Assembly (NCBI RefSeq): GCF_011694815.1
Contig: NZ_CP050177.1
Location: 2,345,001-2,409,000, forward strand
DNA from: Streptomyces liangshanensis
GTDB taxonomy: Bacteria; Actinomycetota; Actinomycetes; Streptomycetales; Streptomycetaceae
Length of the DNA: 64,000 nucleotides
Direction: 5' to 3'
This document shows, one piece after another, positions 51,826-61,130 of this stretch (its first letter is position 1; each line of letters begins with the position of its first letter). The notes under the pieces are model-generated. The model saw only the letters and a program-made list of their open reading frames with translations, made no database searches and was not told the DNA's origin. A program made the position numbers and the translations under genes.

Positions 51826-53256
51826 ATGCGCCGTTCCAAAATCGTCTGCACACTGGGTCCCGCCGTCGACTCGTACGAGCAACTGAAGTCGCTCATCGAG
51901 GCCGGAATGAATGTGGCCCGCCTGAACATGAGCCACGGAAGTCACGCCGAGCACGAGGAGCGGTACCACCGCGTCCGTCAGGCCGCCGCCGACACCGGTC
52001 GCGCCGTCGGCGTGATGGTGGACCTCCAGGGCCCCAAGATCCGCCTGGAGACCTTCGCCGAGGGTCCGGTCGAGCTGGTCCGGGGGGACGAGTTCACCAT
52101 CACGACCGAGGACGTCCCGGGTGACAAGTCCATCTGCGGCACCACCTACAAGGGGCTGCCCGGGGACGTCGCCAAGGGCGACCAGATCCTGATCAACGAC
52201 GGCAACGTCGAGCTGCGGGTCGTCGAGGTCGAGGGCCCCCGGGTCAAGACCATCGTCATCGAGGGCGGGGTGATCTCCGACCACAAGGGCATCAACCTGC
52301 CCGGCGCGGCGGTGAACGTGACCGCGATGTCCGAGAAGGACGTCGAGGACCTGCGCTTCGCGCTGCGGCTCGGCTGCGACATGATCGCGCTCTCCTTCGT
52401 GCGCGACGGTGACGACATCCTGGACGCGCACAAGATCATGGACGAGGAGGGCCGCCGGGTCCCCGTCATCGCCAAGGTCGAGAAGCCGCAGGCCGTCGAG
52501 AACATGGCGAGCGTCGTCGCGGCGTTCGACAGCATCATGGTGGCCCGCGGTGACCTGGCCGTCGAGTACCCGCTCGAAAAGGTCCCGATGGTCCAGAAGC
52601 GGCTCATCGAGATGTGCCGCCGCAACGCCAAGCCGGTGATCGTCGCGACCCAGATGATGGAGTCGATGATCACCAACTCCCGCCCCACCCGCGCCGAGGC
52701 GTCCGACGTCGCCAACGCGATCCTGGACGGCGCGGACGCGGTCATGCTCTCCGCCGAGTCCTCGGTGGGCGCGTACCCGGTCGAGACGGTCAAGACGATG
52801 TCGAAGATCGTGGTCGCGGCCGAGGAGGAGCTGCTCTCCAAGGGCCTCCAGCCGCTGAACCCGGGCCGCAAGCCCCGTACGCAGGGTGGTTCCGTCGCCC
52901 GCGCGGCCTGCGAGATCGCCGACTTCCTGAGCGCGAAGACGCTGGTCGCCTTCACGCAGTCCGGTGACACGGCCCGCCGTCTGTCCCGCTACCGCGCCGC
53001 GCAGCCGATCCTGGCCTTCACCACGGACGAGTCGACGCGCAACCAGCTCTCGCTGAGCTGGGGCGTCGAGTCCTTCATCGTGCCGTGGGTGAACAGCACG
53101 GACGAGATGGTCGACCTGGTGGACGTGGAGCTGCTCAAGCTCAAGCGCTACAACGACGGTGACATCATGATCATCACCGCCGGTTCCCCGCCCGGCGTCC
53201 CGGGCACGACCAACATGGTCCGGGTGCACCACCTGGGCGGCCAGAGCCGCGACTGA
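51826..53256 (+). CDS. pyk: Pyruvate kinase
   Basis: The 476-residue enzyme converts phosphoenolpyruvate and ADP to pyruvate and ATP. Visible are MRRSKIVCTLGPAVDSYEQL, the catalytic ARLNMSHGSHAEH, VMVDLQGPKIRLETF, PVIAKVEKPQAVEN, VARGDLAVEYPLEKVPMVQK and ATQMMESMI, and the C-terminal allosteric domain. ATG 51826 has AGGA 8 bases upstream. It follows ackA after 74 bases and probably has its own promoter or is read through. Confidence 0.97.
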   Translation: MRRSKIVCTLGPAVDSYEQLKSLIEAGMNVARLNMSHGSHAEHEERYHRVRQAAADTGRAVGVMVDLQGPKIRLETFAEGPVELVRGDEFTITTEDVPGDKSICGTTYKGLPGDVAKGDQILINDGNVELRVVEVEGPRVKTIVIEGGVISDHKGINLPGAAVNVTAMSEKDVEDLRFALRLGCDMIALSFVRDGDDILDAHKIMDEEGRRVPVIAKVEKPQAVENMASVVAAFDSIMVARGDLAVEYPLEKVPMVQKRLIEMCRRNAKPVIVATQMMESMITNSRPTRAEASDVANAILDGADAVMLSAESSVGAYPVETVKTMSKIVVAAEEELLSKGLQPLNPGRKPRTQGGSVARAACEIADFLSAKTLVAFTQSGDTARRLSRYRAAQPILAFTTDESTRNQLSLSWGVESFIVPWVNSTDEMVDLVDVELLKLKRYNDGDIMIITAGSPPGVPGTTNMVRVHHLGGQSRD

Positions 53257-53287
53257 CCGTCGCGCCGGCCGCGTTCGCCGAGCTTGT

Positions 53288-53332
53288 ACGGCTGTGGGCC
53301 GCACCCCGGATCGGGGGGCGGCCCACAGCCGT
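53288..53332 (+). terminator. Hairpin terminator after pyk
   Basis: A stem of 15 bp (ACGGCTGTGGGCCGC) extended by an inner CCCC/GGGG pairing, loop GGATC, lies 31 bases past the pyk stop. Confidence 0.85.
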
Positions 53333-53373
53333 GTGCGGCGGTACCCGGTGGCTGGTGCTCTCCGCTCGTACGG

Positions 53374-54747
53374 TCAGTTCGTGACGTAGTTCTTGAGGTG
53401 CGGGATCGTCAGCGTGCCGCCGAACTGGCCCGCCTGGAGGACGGTGACGTCCGTGAAGAACGCGAACGGGATGTTCAGCGGGGGCGGGGTCGCCGGGCTG
53501 AAGGTGATCGGGATCAGCCCGAAGAGGTTGCCCTTCAACTGCTCCGTGTACATGGTGACCTCGGCGCCCCGGATGGTCGACGTGGTGCCCGGTCCGCCCG
53601 TCGTGTGGCCCACGCCGCCCGCGGGGTGGATCCAGCTCTGGTGCAGGTCCTTGATGTCCAGGGACGAGGCGGTGAACTTGAGCACCTTCTTGAGCTCGCC
53701 GCCCGCCGTCTCCACCTCCACGATGCCGTGGTAGTCGAGGCCGTTGAGGGTGAGCAGTGAACTCTTGAGCGTCCAGGGCTCGTTGGCGAGCCGGGGGATG
53801 CCCGGCTCCAACTCGGCGTTCGCCAGGGCCTCGGGGTCCGCGGTCGGGCAGGGGAACGGTTCCTTGCCGTCCGCGCCCTCCGGGATCTCCTCGTCCTCGC
53901 GCGCGTCGAGCCCCTTCGCGTCCTTGTCCAGCTCCTCCACCGTGGCGCCGGCCTTGTCGGCGGCCTCCTTGATGGCGTCCTCGGTGGACTTGGCGGAGTC
54001 ATCTGTGCCGCTGCCGGCGGGCTCGGTGGGCCGGTCCGGTTGCGCGGTCGGCCCGGACGTCGGCTCGGACGTCGGCTCGGACGTCGACTCGGACGTCGAC
54101 TTCCCGCTGGACGACCCGGTCTCCGACGGGGTCGGTACGGGCTGCTCCGGCGGCGGTGTGGTGGTGTCCGGTGCCGGCGGGGGCGTCGACTTCTTGCCGC
54201 CGAGGAGGTCGCCCAGCACGTCTCCGAGGCCCAGCGGGTCCAGCGGGTGCGCCGACTTCGTGGGCGTGGGGGTGGGCGTGGCCGTGGGCTTCACGGTGGG
54301 CGCAGTGTCCCCGTCCTGGGGCGCGTCGGGCGGCGGCGCGTCGGGCGGCGGCGTCACGGGGGCCGAACTCGCCGACGGATGCGGCTCGGTGGCCGTACCG
54401 CTCCCGGTGGGGGTCGGCCCCGGCGTGGCCGAGTCCGACGGGTCGACGGACGCCGACGGCGACGGCGAGCCGCTCGGCGACTCCGAGGGCTCGGGCTCGT
54501 CGGAACGTGTCACGCACGGCCCCGGCAGGAAGGGGATGTCCTGACTGTCACTGGCCAGCGCGAGGCGGGGGGTGAGCCCCATCCCCACGAAGACCGCGGT
54601 CGGCATCGCGGCCAGGGCCATCGCCTTGCCGGCGGGTATCTGGAGCTTGGTCAGAAGCGATTTCCTGGGCGCCGCGTGGCGCGGCCCCCGCCGTACCGGG
54701 GGGTTGTCGTCCCCGGCCGCGGTCCACCGCGTGGTGTCACCCCGCAC
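53374..54747 (-). CDS. Exported Pro/Ser-rich protein of the DUF6230-DUF6114 operon
   Basis: The 457-residue protein has an N-terminal basic part and a signal-like span (AGKAMALAAMPTAVFVGMGL, about 40-65). A long disordered Pro/Ser/Thr/Glu stalk (about 80-300) contains repeated STSEPTSEPTS units. A C-terminal folded domain (about 315-457; PWTLKSSLLTLNGLDYHGIVEVE, LKFTASSLDIKDLHQSW) echoes the beta-rich pattern of the DUF6230 protein upstream. It likely sits in the cell envelope. GTG 54747 has GGGAGG before it, and the gene start overlaps the DUF6114 end by 11 bases. Confidence 0.85.
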   Translation of the reverse strand: MRGDTTRWTAAGDDNPPVRRGPRHAAPRKSLLTKLQIPAGKAMALAAMPTAVFVGMGLTPRLALASDSQDIPFLPGPCVTRSDEPEPSESPSGSPSPSASVDPSDSATPGPTPTGSGTATEPHPSASSAPVTPPPDAPPPDAPQDGDTAPTVKPTATPTPTPTKSAHPLDPLGLGDVLGDLLGGKKSTPPPAPDTTTPPPEQPVPTPSETGSSSGKSTSESTSEPTSEPTSGPTAQPDRPTEPAGSGTDDSAKSTEDAIKEAADKAGATVEELDKDAKGLDAREDEEIPEGADGKEPFPCPTADPEALANAELEPGIPRLANEPWTLKSSLLTLNGLDYHGIVEVETAGGELKKVLKFTASSLDIKDLHQSWIHPAGGVGHTTGGPGTTSTIRGAEVTMYTEQLKGNLFGLIPITFSPATPPPLNIPFAFFTDVTVLQAGQFGGTLTIPHLKNYVTN

Positions 54748-55327
54748 TGTTCCTCCCGCCCTTGGCCTCGGCAGTCGTTTCCGTCGCGTTCGGTTCCGCC
54801 CCTTCGCGCGGGGCGGGGAAGAGGGGGGCGCGGGTGCCGTCGGGCTCCGGGGCCCACTCGTCGTGGCGTGTGGCGGTGTCGTACGGCTCGGCCAACTCGT
54901 CGTAGTGCTCCTCGTCCGGCTCCTCGGGCACGGGGTGCTTCACGGGAACCCAGGCGAGCGCGAGCCCGCCTCCGACGAGTGCGAAGAGGTAACCGAGCAG
55001 GAAGCCGCCGAAGTTGGAGATGGGGATCGAGACCAGGGCCAGCAGGATCGCGGCGACGCCGGAGAACACCCGGACGAGGCTGTGGTACCACATCGTCAGA
55101 CCCAGGGTGACCAGCAGGACACCGATGATCAGCGAACCCGCCCCGGCCGTGGTGGACATGGCCAGCGTGAGGTTGCCGAGCTTGAGATTCCCGTACGGGA
55201 AGTAGGCGATCGGGATTCCGCCGAGGAGGGTGAACAGCCCACCCCAGAAAGGGCGACTGCCACGCCACGCCCGGAACCGAAGCCGCCAGTAGGTGAATCC
55301 GCGGGGATCTGTGGACTCGGCCTTCAT
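54737..55327 (-). CDS. DUF6114 multi-span membrane protein
   Basis: The 196-residue protein has four hydrophobic spans between residues 20 and 135 (GGLFTLLGGIPIAYFP, LTLAMSTTAGAGSLIIGVLLV, FSGVAAILLALVSIPI and FGGFLLGYLFALVGGGLALAW). The acidic cytoplasmic tail is PEEPDEEHYDELAEPYD. It is the usual partner of DUF6230 proteins in Streptomyces; function is unknown. ATG 55327 has AGGGAG 9 bases upstream. Confidence 0.88.
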   Translation of the reverse strand: MKAESTDPRGFTYWRLRFRAWRGSRPFWGGLFTLLGGIPIAYFPYGNLKLGNLTLAMSTTAGAGSLIIGVLLVTLGLTMWYHSLVRVFSGVAAILLALVSIPISNFGGFLLGYLFALVGGGLALAWVPVKHPVPEEPDEEHYDELAEPYDTATRHDEWAPEPDGTRAPLFPAPREGAEPNATETTAEAKGGRNSAG

Positions 55328-55427
55328 GGATGCAGCTCCCTGGGAGGTGTCACGTGGTGAGAGGGGTCCGAGCGAGCCGGACAACCGGGCCAGCGCCGCG
55401 GGGATCCGACCCGCTCGGGGCAAACAA

Positions 55428-56075
55428 CTACGGAATGTCCGGGAAGCACTCGTCGTTGCCGAGGCTCAGCCGCAGGCTGAGGTTCGGCAGAGTGAAGGAG
55501 CCGGCCGTGGTCGCCCACGCCGTCTGCCTGACACCGGTCAGCGTGGCCGTCTTCGCCTGCTGGCCGAAGCCGTAGGGGGCAGCGGGCGAGACGCCCTTCT
55601 CGTCGGTCCTTCTGCCCGGCAACTGAAGGTCCTTGGCCGGCAGGCCGATCTCCATGTGGTCGAACACTGCGTTGTCGACATTCAGTGACGCGACATCAAG
55701 GTACAGGTTGTCCGCGACAACCTTCTTGTCGCCGAATCCGGCCTGCAACCTCAGGGTGACAGTGCCCAGGATCGGCACGTTCGGTGTCACCACGGACTGA
55801 CACATGTCGGTGATCGTCGCCGACTTGAAGCCCGAGACGACTACTGGGTAGTTCTTCTCCGGACCCGGGGCGACACCGCCGTACTGCACCATGTTCTGGC
55901 CGACCAGTTCGGACGCCTTCACCTTGAAACTCTGCCCCGACACACTGAACGACGCTGCCAGCGCCCCCTGTGCGAGAGCGACACCGATCGCGGCCGTGGC
56001 GGCCACACTCGGCACCATGACGACGGCGAACCGCCGCCATCTGGTCCCGCCACGGACTTGGGCTGGGGACTCCAT
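55428..56075 (-). CDS. DUF6230 exported protein
   Basis: The 215-residue product has a signal or anchor (VVMVPSVAATAAIGVALAQGALAASF, about 17-42) and a beta-rich domain including FKVKASELVGQNMVQYGGV and MCQSVVTPNVPILGTVTLRLQAG. The family is always found beside DUF6114. ATG 56075 has a strong site (AGAAGGAGG). It is the first gene of a three-gene operon; palindromes at 56436 and 56568 upstream may control it. Confidence 0.88.
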   Translation of the reverse strand: MESPAQVRGGTRWRRFAVVMVPSVAATAAIGVALAQGALAASFSVSGQSFKVKASELVGQNMVQYGGVAPGPEKNYPVVVSGFKSATITDMCQSVVTPNVPILGTVTLRLQAGFGDKKVVADNLYLDVASLNVDNAVFDHMEIGLPAKDLQLPGRRTDEKGVSPAAPYGFGQQAKTATLTGVRQTAWATTAGSFTLPNLSLRLSLGNDECFPDIP

Positions 56076-56435
56076 GTATTTCCTCCTTCTCGGACGTACA
56101 TCTCCGGATCGGGTCTGGCCCGTCCTGGGATGGGAGAAGTGCTACGTCCTCGGGAAGGGGAGCGCCCGGATCGGGTGGGCGGGCCGCACCGTGCGGACCA
56201 CGTCCGATTCTCCGGCGATCACCCCCGAGCGACAACCACTGGCCACGCCTTCGCGCAACCTCTGGACAGGCCCTGCCCGTGAGCAGGAACCCCCCTGTCC
56301 GGGCCGGCGGCGGTGCCGCCGGTCCACTCGGCGGGGAACCCTCGACCGGCGGGCGCGGCTGGTTGCCGTGCCGGTGCGGTATTGGACCGAGCGTCGCCGA
56401 TCGTCGTGCATTCACGAGCTCTACACAAGGGGGCT
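56076..56435. other. Leader region of the DUF6230 operon
   Basis: About 360 bases without a credible gene on either strand. Open frames here lack codon bias. The region probably contains the promoter and a long leader for the DUF6230 operon. Confidence 0.4.
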
Positions 56436-56580
56436 CGTTACTGGCTAGTAACGGCGAGATAACCGGCCCGCGACCCAGCGATGCCGCCCGGCCACTCAGG
56501 GTGCCCCGGGCGGGGGCGACAGAAGGGAGCAAGGGACCCAATAACCGGACAGAGCAAGCCCGTTGATTTACTCGCAGTAA
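56436..56580. promoter_or_regulatory. Two TTACT/AGTAA palindromes (regulator operators)
   Basis: CGTTACT-GGCT-AGTAACG (56436-56453) and TTACT-CGC-AGTAA (56568-56580) share half-sites. The motif resembles TetR-type operators of Streptomyces. They lie between the DUF6230 gene and the thioredoxin/TPR gene terminator. Confidence 0.55.
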
Positions 56581-56622
56581 CAGCAGCCGCGTTTGCCAAG
56601 TTTTAGCAAAACGCGGCTGCTG
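56581..56622. terminator. Hairpin terminator after the thioredoxin/TPR gene
   Basis: Stem CAGCAGCCGCGTTT-GC paired with GCAAAACGCGGCTGCTG, one-base bulge, AT-rich loop. It lies 70 bases past the minus-strand gene at 56692 and can work in either direction. Confidence 0.75.
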
Positions 56623-56691
56623 CGTGTGTGACTCCCCCGGAAGTGGAATTTCGTTACCCGGAAGCCACCCGAACGGGCCGCCGTGGCGGTG

Positions 56692-57669
56692 TCAGAACAG
56701 CACCCTCGCCAGCGCCTGACGCGCCGCCGTCACCCGCGGATCGTCCCCGCCGATGACCTCGAAGAGCTCCAACAGCCGTACGCGCGCCGCGTCCCGGTCG
56801 TCGCCCGCCGTCCGGCGGACCGTCTCGACCAGCCGGGAGAACGCGTCCTCCACATGCCCCCCGACGAGGTCGAGGTCGGCCGCCGCGATCTGCGCCTGCA
56901 CGTCCGCCGGCTTGGCCGCCGCGTCCTCGCGCACCCGCTGGGGGTCCATGTCCCGGACGCGCGTGAGCAGTTCGGCCTGGGCCAGGCCCAACTTGGCCTC
57001 GGTGTTGCCGGGGTCGTCGGCGAGCACGTTGCGGTACGCCTGCGCCGCCCCGCCGAAGTCGTTGGCGTCCAGCGCCTGTACGGCCGCTTCGAGCAGCGCG
57101 TCGTACGGCCCGACCGGGACGGCCGCCTCCGGTGCGTCCGCCGCCGCGCCCTCCGCGTCCGCGTCGACGGCGATCCCGGTGAGGCCGAACCGCTCCTCGC
57201 CGACCTGGATCAACTGGTCGAGGGTGCCGCGGATCTGGGCCTCGGGGGCCGCGCCCTGGAAGAGGGGCAGCGCCTGGCCGGCGACCACCGCGAAGACGGC
57301 GGGGATGCCCTGGATGCCGAACTGCTGCATCAGCATCTGGTTGGCGTCGACGTCGATCTTGGCGAGCACGAACCGGCCGTTGTACTCCCGCGCCAGGCGC
57401 TCCAGCACCGGGCTGAGCTGCTTGCACGGCTCGCACCACTCGGCCCAGAAGTCGATGACGACCGGGACCTCGGAGGAGCGCTGGAGGACGTCGCGTTCAA
57501 AGCCGGCCTCGTCGACGTCGATCACCAGGCTTGAGGGGGGTACGGCGGCGGTCCCGCCGTGGCGGGCGGCCTCGGCGCGAGCCTGCTCCGCCTTCGCCTT
57601 GGCCTCACCGGCCGCCTTCACCGCGGCGAGGTCGACAACGCCGCTCATGGACATGTTCCTAGGCTGCAT
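56692..57669 (-). CDS. Thioredoxin/TPR co-chaperone-like protein (CnoX/YbbN type)
   Basis: The 325-residue protein has an N-terminal Ala/Lys-rich helix (10-38), a thioredoxin domain (about 48-155) with Cys79 and Cys82 in WAEWCEPCKQLSP and cis-Pro in IQGIPAVFAV, and C-terminal TPR-like helices (about 185-320; LLEAAVQALDANDFGGAAQAYRNVLADDPGNTEAKLGLA). Relatives such as E. coli CnoX hold unfolded proteins and pass them to GroEL or DnaK. ATG 57669 has GGGGAGG upstream. It stands alone with its own terminator. Confidence 0.93.
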   Translation of the reverse strand: MQPRNMSMSGVVDLAAVKAAGEAKAKAEQARAEAARHGGTAAVPPSSLVIDVDEAGFERDVLQRSSEVPVVIDFWAEWCEPCKQLSPVLERLAREYNGRFVLAKIDVDANQMLMQQFGIQGIPAVFAVVAGQALPLFQGAAPEAQIRGTLDQLIQVGEERFGLTGIAVDADAEGAAADAPEAAVPVGPYDALLEAAVQALDANDFGGAAQAYRNVLADDPGNTEAKLGLAQAELLTRVRDMDPQRVREDAAAKPADVQAQIAAADLDLVGGHVEDAFSRLVETVRRTAGDDRDAARVRLLELFEVIGGDDPRVTAARQALARVLF

Positions 57670-57874
57670 GAGTACATCCTCCCCCCTCCGCGCACGCTTG
57701 AGAAAAGCGGCGTGTACACCCATTCCTCCCGGTGGCCTCCGCCGCGGGCCGAACGGCGCTATGGCACGGCTTCCGGCACCGTTCGCAGCCTAACTTTCAC
57801 CCGCGGGACGCAGGCCGGATCCCCGCCGTGAACTGCCTCACAGCAGGTCACCGCCCGACCACCGGCAGCTGCCG

Positions 57875-59365
57875 CTACCGGCCGCAGCGCACCTGCGCGG
57901 ACTTCGCCGGCACCAGCCGTACCTTCCCCGCGGGGACTTTGAGCGGTTCACCGGCACGCCGGTCCCACAGGACGGCGTCGCCGCCCGCGACGCCGAAGGC
58001 CAGGTAGGGACGGGCGGGGTCGAACCGGGGCCCCTCTCCCGGGAGGGAGGCGAGCGGGACGGTGGGTTCGACGCAGGTCCACGCGGGCTCGACGCCGTAG
58101 TAGTGGGGGGCCTCGTGGCCCTGCCGGGCGGCCTTCTCCGTAAGGGAGGCGGCCTCCTCGGCCGAGTCCATGGCCAGACTGCCGCCCGCCACCAGGAACG
58201 CCGCCAGGATCGTGACGTACATCAGCCCGCCGACCCGTTCGCCCGGCACCACGTAGTGGTAGTGCTTGGCGATACCCCACACGGCGGGCACCAGCAGGAC
58301 CGGCATCAGGAGCGTGACCAGGCGCAGCGCCGAGAGGAACTGCCACATCGGGGGCACGTCGAGGTCGCCCGGCGTCAGCTGGAGGGAATCCGCGTAGAGG
58401 GCGTGCAGGACGGACCCCGCTCCAACAAGGCTGGAGATCAGCAGGGTGGCGGTCAGCGGAACGGCCCAGGTGGCCCATTCTCCCCAGGTCCACTGCCGCA
58501 CCAGCAGCCACAGGCCGGTCAGAAGGGTCAGTCCGTAAAGCAGCCGCACCCCGCCCGTCTCGGTCAGGCCCCCCTCCTCTCCCAGAGTGAAGAGGAGAGC
58601 CATCGCGATGATCCCGGCAGCCATCGCCGTGTTCAGCCAGCGGCGGCCCAGGTCAACGGTCCCGCCGGCCGACAGCGCCCCGCACCCCGCGACCAGCGCC
58701 ACCGCCACCCAGAAGTAGCGGCTCCCGCCGTTCTGTCCCGCCGAGATGGCCGCGCTCGACACCAGGACCAGCGTCCCGATCGAGAACACGGCCATCCGGC
58801 GGTCGAACTGCCGCTCGCGCCGCATCCGCGCCGGGCGCTTCCAACGCCCGTCCATCGGCCGTACGGCGACCGCGCGTGGCGACCCGCCGTCCAGCCCCGC
58901 GCGGGCGAGCCTGAACGCCTCCCCGGGTCCTCCGGTCACCTGCGTACCGGCGTCGAACACGCCCATCCGGGCCAGCCGCCGGGCCACCCGGGCCAGCCGT
59001 CCCGCACGGTGGGCCGTCGAGTACGCCAGCCATTCGGTCAGCATCTCGCTGTCCCGGTCGAGCCGGTCCGCCCGCCGTACGTACATCTCCAACTGCGCCG
59101 CTCGCGCCGCGTTCCGTACCTGCCAGGTGGCGCCGCGCTCGGCCCGGCGGGCCGCACCGTACAACCGGATCTCGACGCGGTAGACCCGCGCCGCCGCATC
59201 CGCGCTCAGGATGCCCGCCGACGCCCCCTGCCCGCGCGGCTCGTGACCGACGACCGGCCAGCCGTGCGCCTCGAAGACGCTCTCGGCCTCCGCCCAGTCC
59301 CGGGAACCCCCGCGCACCTCTATCAGTGCCAGCACCCGCTGGTCGTACCGGACCCTCGCCGCCAC
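57875..59365 (-). CDS. Multi-span membrane protein of unknown function
   Basis: I do not recognise a family. The 496-residue protein has a soluble N-terminal 190 residues (charged, with WAEAESVFEAHGWPVVGHEP), then about nine hydrophobic spans between 190 and 415 including FSIGTLVLVSSAAISAG, YFWVAVALVAGCGALSAGG and LLYGLTLLTGLWLLV. The tail of about 80 residues outside the membrane has two Cys (AWTCVEP and VRCGR). GTG 59365 starts it. It ends the cluster downstream of the ABC exporter genes but the gap of 33 bases allows co-transcription. Confidence 0.8.
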   Translation of the reverse strand: MAARVRYDQRVLALIEVRGGSRDWAEAESVFEAHGWPVVGHEPRGQGASAGILSADAAARVYRVEIRLYGAARRAERGATWQVRNAARAAQLEMYVRRADRLDRDSEMLTEWLAYSTAHRAGRLARVARRLARMGVFDAGTQVTGGPGEAFRLARAGLDGGSPRAVAVRPMDGRWKRPARMRRERQFDRRMAVFSIGTLVLVSSAAISAGQNGGSRYFWVAVALVAGCGALSAGGTVDLGRRWLNTAMAAGIIAMALLFTLGEEGGLTETGGVRLLYGLTLLTGLWLLVRQWTWGEWATWAVPLTATLLISSLVGAGSVLHALYADSLQLTPGDLDVPPMWQFLSALRLVTLLMPVLLVPAVWGIAKHYHYVVPGERVGGLMYVTILAAFLVAGGSLAMDSAEEAASLTEKAARQGHEAPHYYGVEPAWTCVEPTVPLASLPGEGPRFDPARPYLAFGVAGGDAVLWDRRAGEPLKVPAGKVRLVPAKSAQVRCGR

Positions 59366-59398
59366 GGCCCTCTCTCCCCCCGTCGAGAGCCGCCGACC

Positions 59399-60301
59399 CT
59401 ACCGCGCCAGACGCCCCAGCAGCGACGACGCCGCGGCCACCCCCACGGCGGCGGCGAACACCAACACCCCGAAGTCCAGCAGCAGATGGTGGGAGGACGT
59501 CCCGAGCAACAGGCCTCTCAGCGCGTCCACCTGGTAGCTCAGCGGGTTGATCCGGCTGATCACCTGGAGCCAGCCGGGCATGATCGCCACCGGGTACAGC
59601 GCGTTGGAGGCGAAGAACAGCGGCATGGTGATGGCCTGCCCGATGCCCATCAGCCGGTCACGGGTCAGCACGATCCCCGCGATCGACATCGACAGGCACG
59701 AGAAGAAGGCCGAACCGAGGATCACCACGACGGCCACGCCGAGCAGCCGCAACGGGTTCCAGGTCAGGCCGACGCCGAGCGCCGCGGCGATGACGATCAC
59801 CACGACCGCCTGGATCAGCGCCTTCACCCCGGCGGCGAACGCCTTGCCGGTGATCAGGGCGGATCTGGGGGTGGGGGTGACGAGGAGTTTGGTGAGGACA
59901 CCCGCGTCCCGCTCCCAGATGATCATGATCCCGTAGAAGATCGCGATGAACATCGCGGACTGGGCGATGATGCCGGGCGCCAGGAAGTCCAGGTAGGGCG
60001 TGCTGCCCGTCGGGATCGCGTGGATCCGGGTGAAGGTCTCGCCGAAGATCAGCAGCCACAGCGCGGGCTGGATCGCCCGCGTGTACAGCTCGGTGCGGTC
60101 GTGGCGGAGCTTCTGGAGCTCCACCGCGCACATCGCGCCGACCCGGGCGAGCAGGACCCGCCAGCCGGTGCGGGGGCGCGGCGGGACGAGGAGCAGGTTG
60201 AGCTTGCTCAGGTCGGGCTTGCTCCCAGGAGCTGGGGCCCCGCCCTGGCCCCCGTCGCCGTCAGCCGACACGGGATGCGGTGCGCCGGGTCGTACGGACA
60301 T
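59399..60301 (-). CDS. ABC-2 type exporter permease
   Basis: The 300-residue permease has a Pro/Gly-rich cytoplasmic start and six spans; typical ABC-2 features are VGAMCAVELQKLRHDRTELYTRAIQPALWLLIFGETF, IMIIWERDAGVLTKLLVTPTPRSALITGK and the late ALYPVAIMPGWLQVISRINPLSYQVDALR. It pairs with the ATPase gene that overlaps its start by 41 bases. The pair most likely exports a drug or lipid-like compound, DrrAB-like in layout. Control is by the upstream MarR protein. Confidence 0.92.
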   Translation of the reverse strand: MSVRPGAPHPVSADGDGGQGGAPAPGSKPDLSKLNLLLVPPRPRTGWRVLLARVGAMCAVELQKLRHDRTELYTRAIQPALWLLIFGETFTRIHAIPTGSTPYLDFLAPGIIAQSAMFIAIFYGIMIIWERDAGVLTKLLVTPTPRSALITGKAFAAGVKALIQAVVVIVIAAALGVGLTWNPLRLLGVAVVVILGSAFFSCLSMSIAGIVLTRDRLMGIGQAITMPLFFASNALYPVAIMPGWLQVISRINPLSYQVDALRGLLLGTSSHHLLLDFGVLVFAAAVGVAAASSLLGRLAR

Positions 60302-61130
60302 CGCGGAAGTCCCCTCCCTCCTCGTCCAGGCCGCTGCCGGCCACGTCCCGGAAGACGTCCTCCAGCGTCGGCAGCGGGTCCTTCCCGGTCGCGGCACCGG
60401 ACGCCACCCGCCGGGCGCGCAGGTCGCCGCGCAGCTCGCCGGGGGTGCCCAGCGCGTGGATCCGGCCGCGGTGCATCAGCGCGACGCGGTCGCAGTACTG
60501 CTCGGCCTCGTCCATGTAGTGGGTGGTGACAAGAACGGTCATGCCGGTCGCCTTCCGTACGGCGGTGATGTGCTCCCACACGCTGGTACGGGCGATCGGG
60601 TCGAGGCCGATCGTCGGCTCGTCCAGCATCAGCAGGCGGGGCGCGCTGACGAGGGCCTGGGCCAGTTCGAGCCGCCGGATCATGCCGCCGGAGAACGTCT
60701 TGGCCATCCGGTCGGCCGCGTCGGTGAGGTCGACGGCCGCGAGGGCCTGCGCGACCCGTTCGGCGCGCTCCCGGCGGGGCACGTCGAAGACCCGGGCGAA
60801 CAGGGTGACGTTCTCCCGGCCGGTCAGCGTGGCGTCGGCGGAGAGCTGCTGGGGTACGTAGCCGAGCAGGCGGCGTACGGCCATGGGCTCCTTGGCCGCG
60901 TCGTGTCCGAACACCCGGACCATGCCGGCCGGGACGGGCAGCAGCGTGGTGATGCAGCGGATCGCGGTGGTCTTGCCCGCGCCGTTCGGCCCGAGGAGCC
61001 CGAAGACCTCGCCCGCCCCGACGGAGAGGTCGAGGCTGTCGACGGCCTTCGTCCCGTTGAAGGAGTAGTCGAGGCCGTCACAGGTGACGGCGTCGGTCCC
61101 GCTCGTCTCTTCGGCCTTGTCCTCGGTCAT
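60261..61130 (-). CDS. ABC exporter ATP-binding protein
   Basis: The 289-residue ATPase has Walker A GLLGPNGAGKTTAIR, Q-loop VPQQL, signature TFSGGMIRRLELAQAL, Walker B LLMLDEPTIGLDP and the switch His in VTTHYMDEAEQ, all intact. The C-terminal tail (LPTLEDVFRDVAG) is the DrrA-type regulatory extension. ATG 61130 overlaps the marR stop (ATGA) and its own end overlaps the permease gene, so the three form a tight operon. Confidence 0.94.
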   Translation of the reverse strand: MTEDKAEETSGTDAVTCDGLDYSFNGTKAVDSLDLSVGAGEVFGLLGPNGAGKTTAIRCITTLLPVPAGMVRVFGHDAAKEPMAVRRLLGYVPQQLSADATLTGRENVTLFARVFDVPRRERAERVAQALAAVDLTDAADRMAKTFSGGMIRRLELAQALVSAPRLLMLDEPTIGLDPIARTSVWEHITAVRKATGMTVLVTTHYMDEAEQYCDRVALMHRGRIHALGTPGELRGDLRARRVASGAATGKDPLPTLEDVFRDVAGSGLDEEGGDFRDVRTTRRTASRVG

